Shown here in pieces: positions 63,396 to 64,000 of a DNA stretch of 64,000 nt. Below the pieces are notes generated by a model. That model was not told where the DNA came from, did no database searches, and worked only from the letters and a program-made list of their open reading frames with translations. Where the stretch lies: positions 1 through 64,000 of the forward strand of contig CAUZDW010000018.1 of the NCBI GenBank assembly GCA_963578825.1, read 5' to 3'. The translations under genes and the position numbers were made by a program. Each line of letters starts with the position of its first letter. Position 1 is the first letter of the stretch. The stretch is from JAJDNS01 sp963578825 (GTDB lineage Bacteria; Acidobacteriota; Vicinamibacteria; Fen-336).

Positions 63396-64000
63396 ATGAA
63401 CGAGATCGACGTTGCCAGGCTCAACGAGGCCGTCCGCGAGGAGGCCATCCAGATACAGACGGCGATCGACGAGATTCGCAAGGTCATCGTCGGCCAGAAA
63501 ACGCTCGTCGAGAGGATGATGGTGGCGCTGCTGTGCCGGGGCCACCTGCTGGTCGAAGGCGTTCCCGGCCTCGCCAAGACCCTCGCGGTGAAGACGCTCG
63601 GCGACGTTCTCGACCTGCAATTCGCCCGCATCCAGTTCACCCCCGACCTCCTGCCGGCCGACCTGATCGGCACGATGATCTACCAGCAGAAGACGGGGGA
63701 GTTCGTCGCGCGCAAGGGACCGGTGTTCACGAACCTGCTCCTGGCCGACGAGATCAACCGCGCTCCGGCGAAGGTCCAGTCGGCGCTCCTCGAGTCGATG
63801 CAGGAGTGCCAGGTCACGCTGGGCGACACCTCGCATCCCCTGCCCACCCCGTTCCTCGTCTTCGCCACCCAGAACCCTATCGAGCAGGAGGGGACGTACC
63901 CCCTGCCCGAGGCGCAGGTCGACCGGTTCCTGCTGAAGGCTCGAGTGGACTATCCCACTCGGATCGAAGAGCGCCAGATCCTGGATCGGATGATCTCCGG
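63396..64000 (+). CDS. MoxR-family AAA+ ATPase (C-terminus beyond window)
   Basis: I translated this open-ended frame from ATG 63396; about 201 residues are visible. After an N-terminal helix (EAIQIQTAIDEIRKVIVGQ) come Walker A LLVEGVPGLAKT near 54, IQFTPDLLPADLIG near 79 and Walker B LLLADEINRAPAKVQSALLESMQE near 112-135. Sensor 1 is FATQNPIEQEGTYPLPEAQVDRF. These are the MoxR signature motifs. MoxR ATPases act with VWA and DUF58 partner proteins in metal-cofactor or protein maturation; those partners would be expected just beyond the window edge. Confidence 0.95.
   Translation, partial: MNEIDVARLNEAVREEAIQIQTAIDEIRKVIVGQKTLVERMMVALLCRGHLLVEGVPGLAKTLAVKTLGDVLDLQFARIQFTPDLLPADLIGTMIYQQKTGEFVARKGPVFTNLLLADEINRAPAKVQSALLESMQECQVTLGDTSHPLPTPFLVFATQNPIEQEGTYPLPEAQVDRFLLKARVDYPTRIEERQILDRMIS

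Overview
The window is about 68% GC and gene-dense (around 60 genes, short gaps, many 4-bp ATGA/GTGA overlaps). A VWFA-related protein of the kind typical of Acidobacteriota, a DUF1501/PSD1 pair, a FadL-type porin, outer-membrane barrel proteins and several lipoproteins point to a diderm, probably an uncultured acidobacterium. This placement is inference from gene content. I see no rRNA, tRNA, CRISPR array or replication origin. Both window ends cut through genes (DUF1501 on the left, a MoxR ATPase on the right).

Layout. 1-6 kb is an accessory stretch: a DUF1501 gene, a PSCyt1-PSCyt2-PSD1 gene carrying three frameshifts, and a metal-type module (MerR-class promoter, MerT/MerF-like membrane protein, frameshifted merR). 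6-16 kb holds a pair of overlapping SPFH genes, a Gfo/Idh dehydrogenase, an SDR fused to a zinc ribbon, clpB with a clear promoter, and a VWFA/TPR/lipoprotein operon. 16-26 kb is mostly housekeeping: a GntR regulator, RlmI-type methyltransferase, rpiB-glyA, the TrkA/TrkH potassium system and a DinG-like helicase. 26-38 kb has a FadL porin, a flavin reductase, an EamA exporter, queD-queE-queC for preQ0, a TPR protein, the yggS-yggT-divIVA-yggU cluster (divIVA broken), hutI, an ABC exporter and phosphofructokinase.

38-51 kb is richer in secreted and signalling proteins: a PHP-type lipoprotein, a thermolysin-like protease with an outer-membrane protein, an exported Ser/Thr-kinase C-lobe with no N-lobe, an M28 peptidase with a membrane tail, DUF1015, an isochorismatase hydrolase, a glycerophosphodiesterase and a GAF/HD-GYP protein with a large insertion. 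51-57.5 kb is an envelope-type module: a sulfatase-fold lipoprotein with Thr in place of the formylglycine residue, divergent from two polytopic GT39-like proteins. 57.5-59.3 kb is a scar holding a decayed IS6-type element, an HGGxxTG fragment and a small gene. 59.3-64 kb holds a divergent IMPDH-like enzyme, a glycosyltransferase, thioredoxin reductase, a small possibly leaderless gene and the start of moxR.

Reading-frame lesions are clustered. There are five in 1.3-6 kb and at least two in the IS remnant, against only two affected genes in the roughly 50 kb between. This favours real decay of accessory genes over uniform sequencing error, but only reads can settle it. No single locus is a clear new defence or biosynthetic system. 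The best leads are the exported kinase C-lobe, the HD-GYP insertion protein, the zinc-ribbon SDR without its catalytic Tyr, the aberrant IMPDH-like enzyme and the Thr-type sulfatase-fold/GT39 locus.
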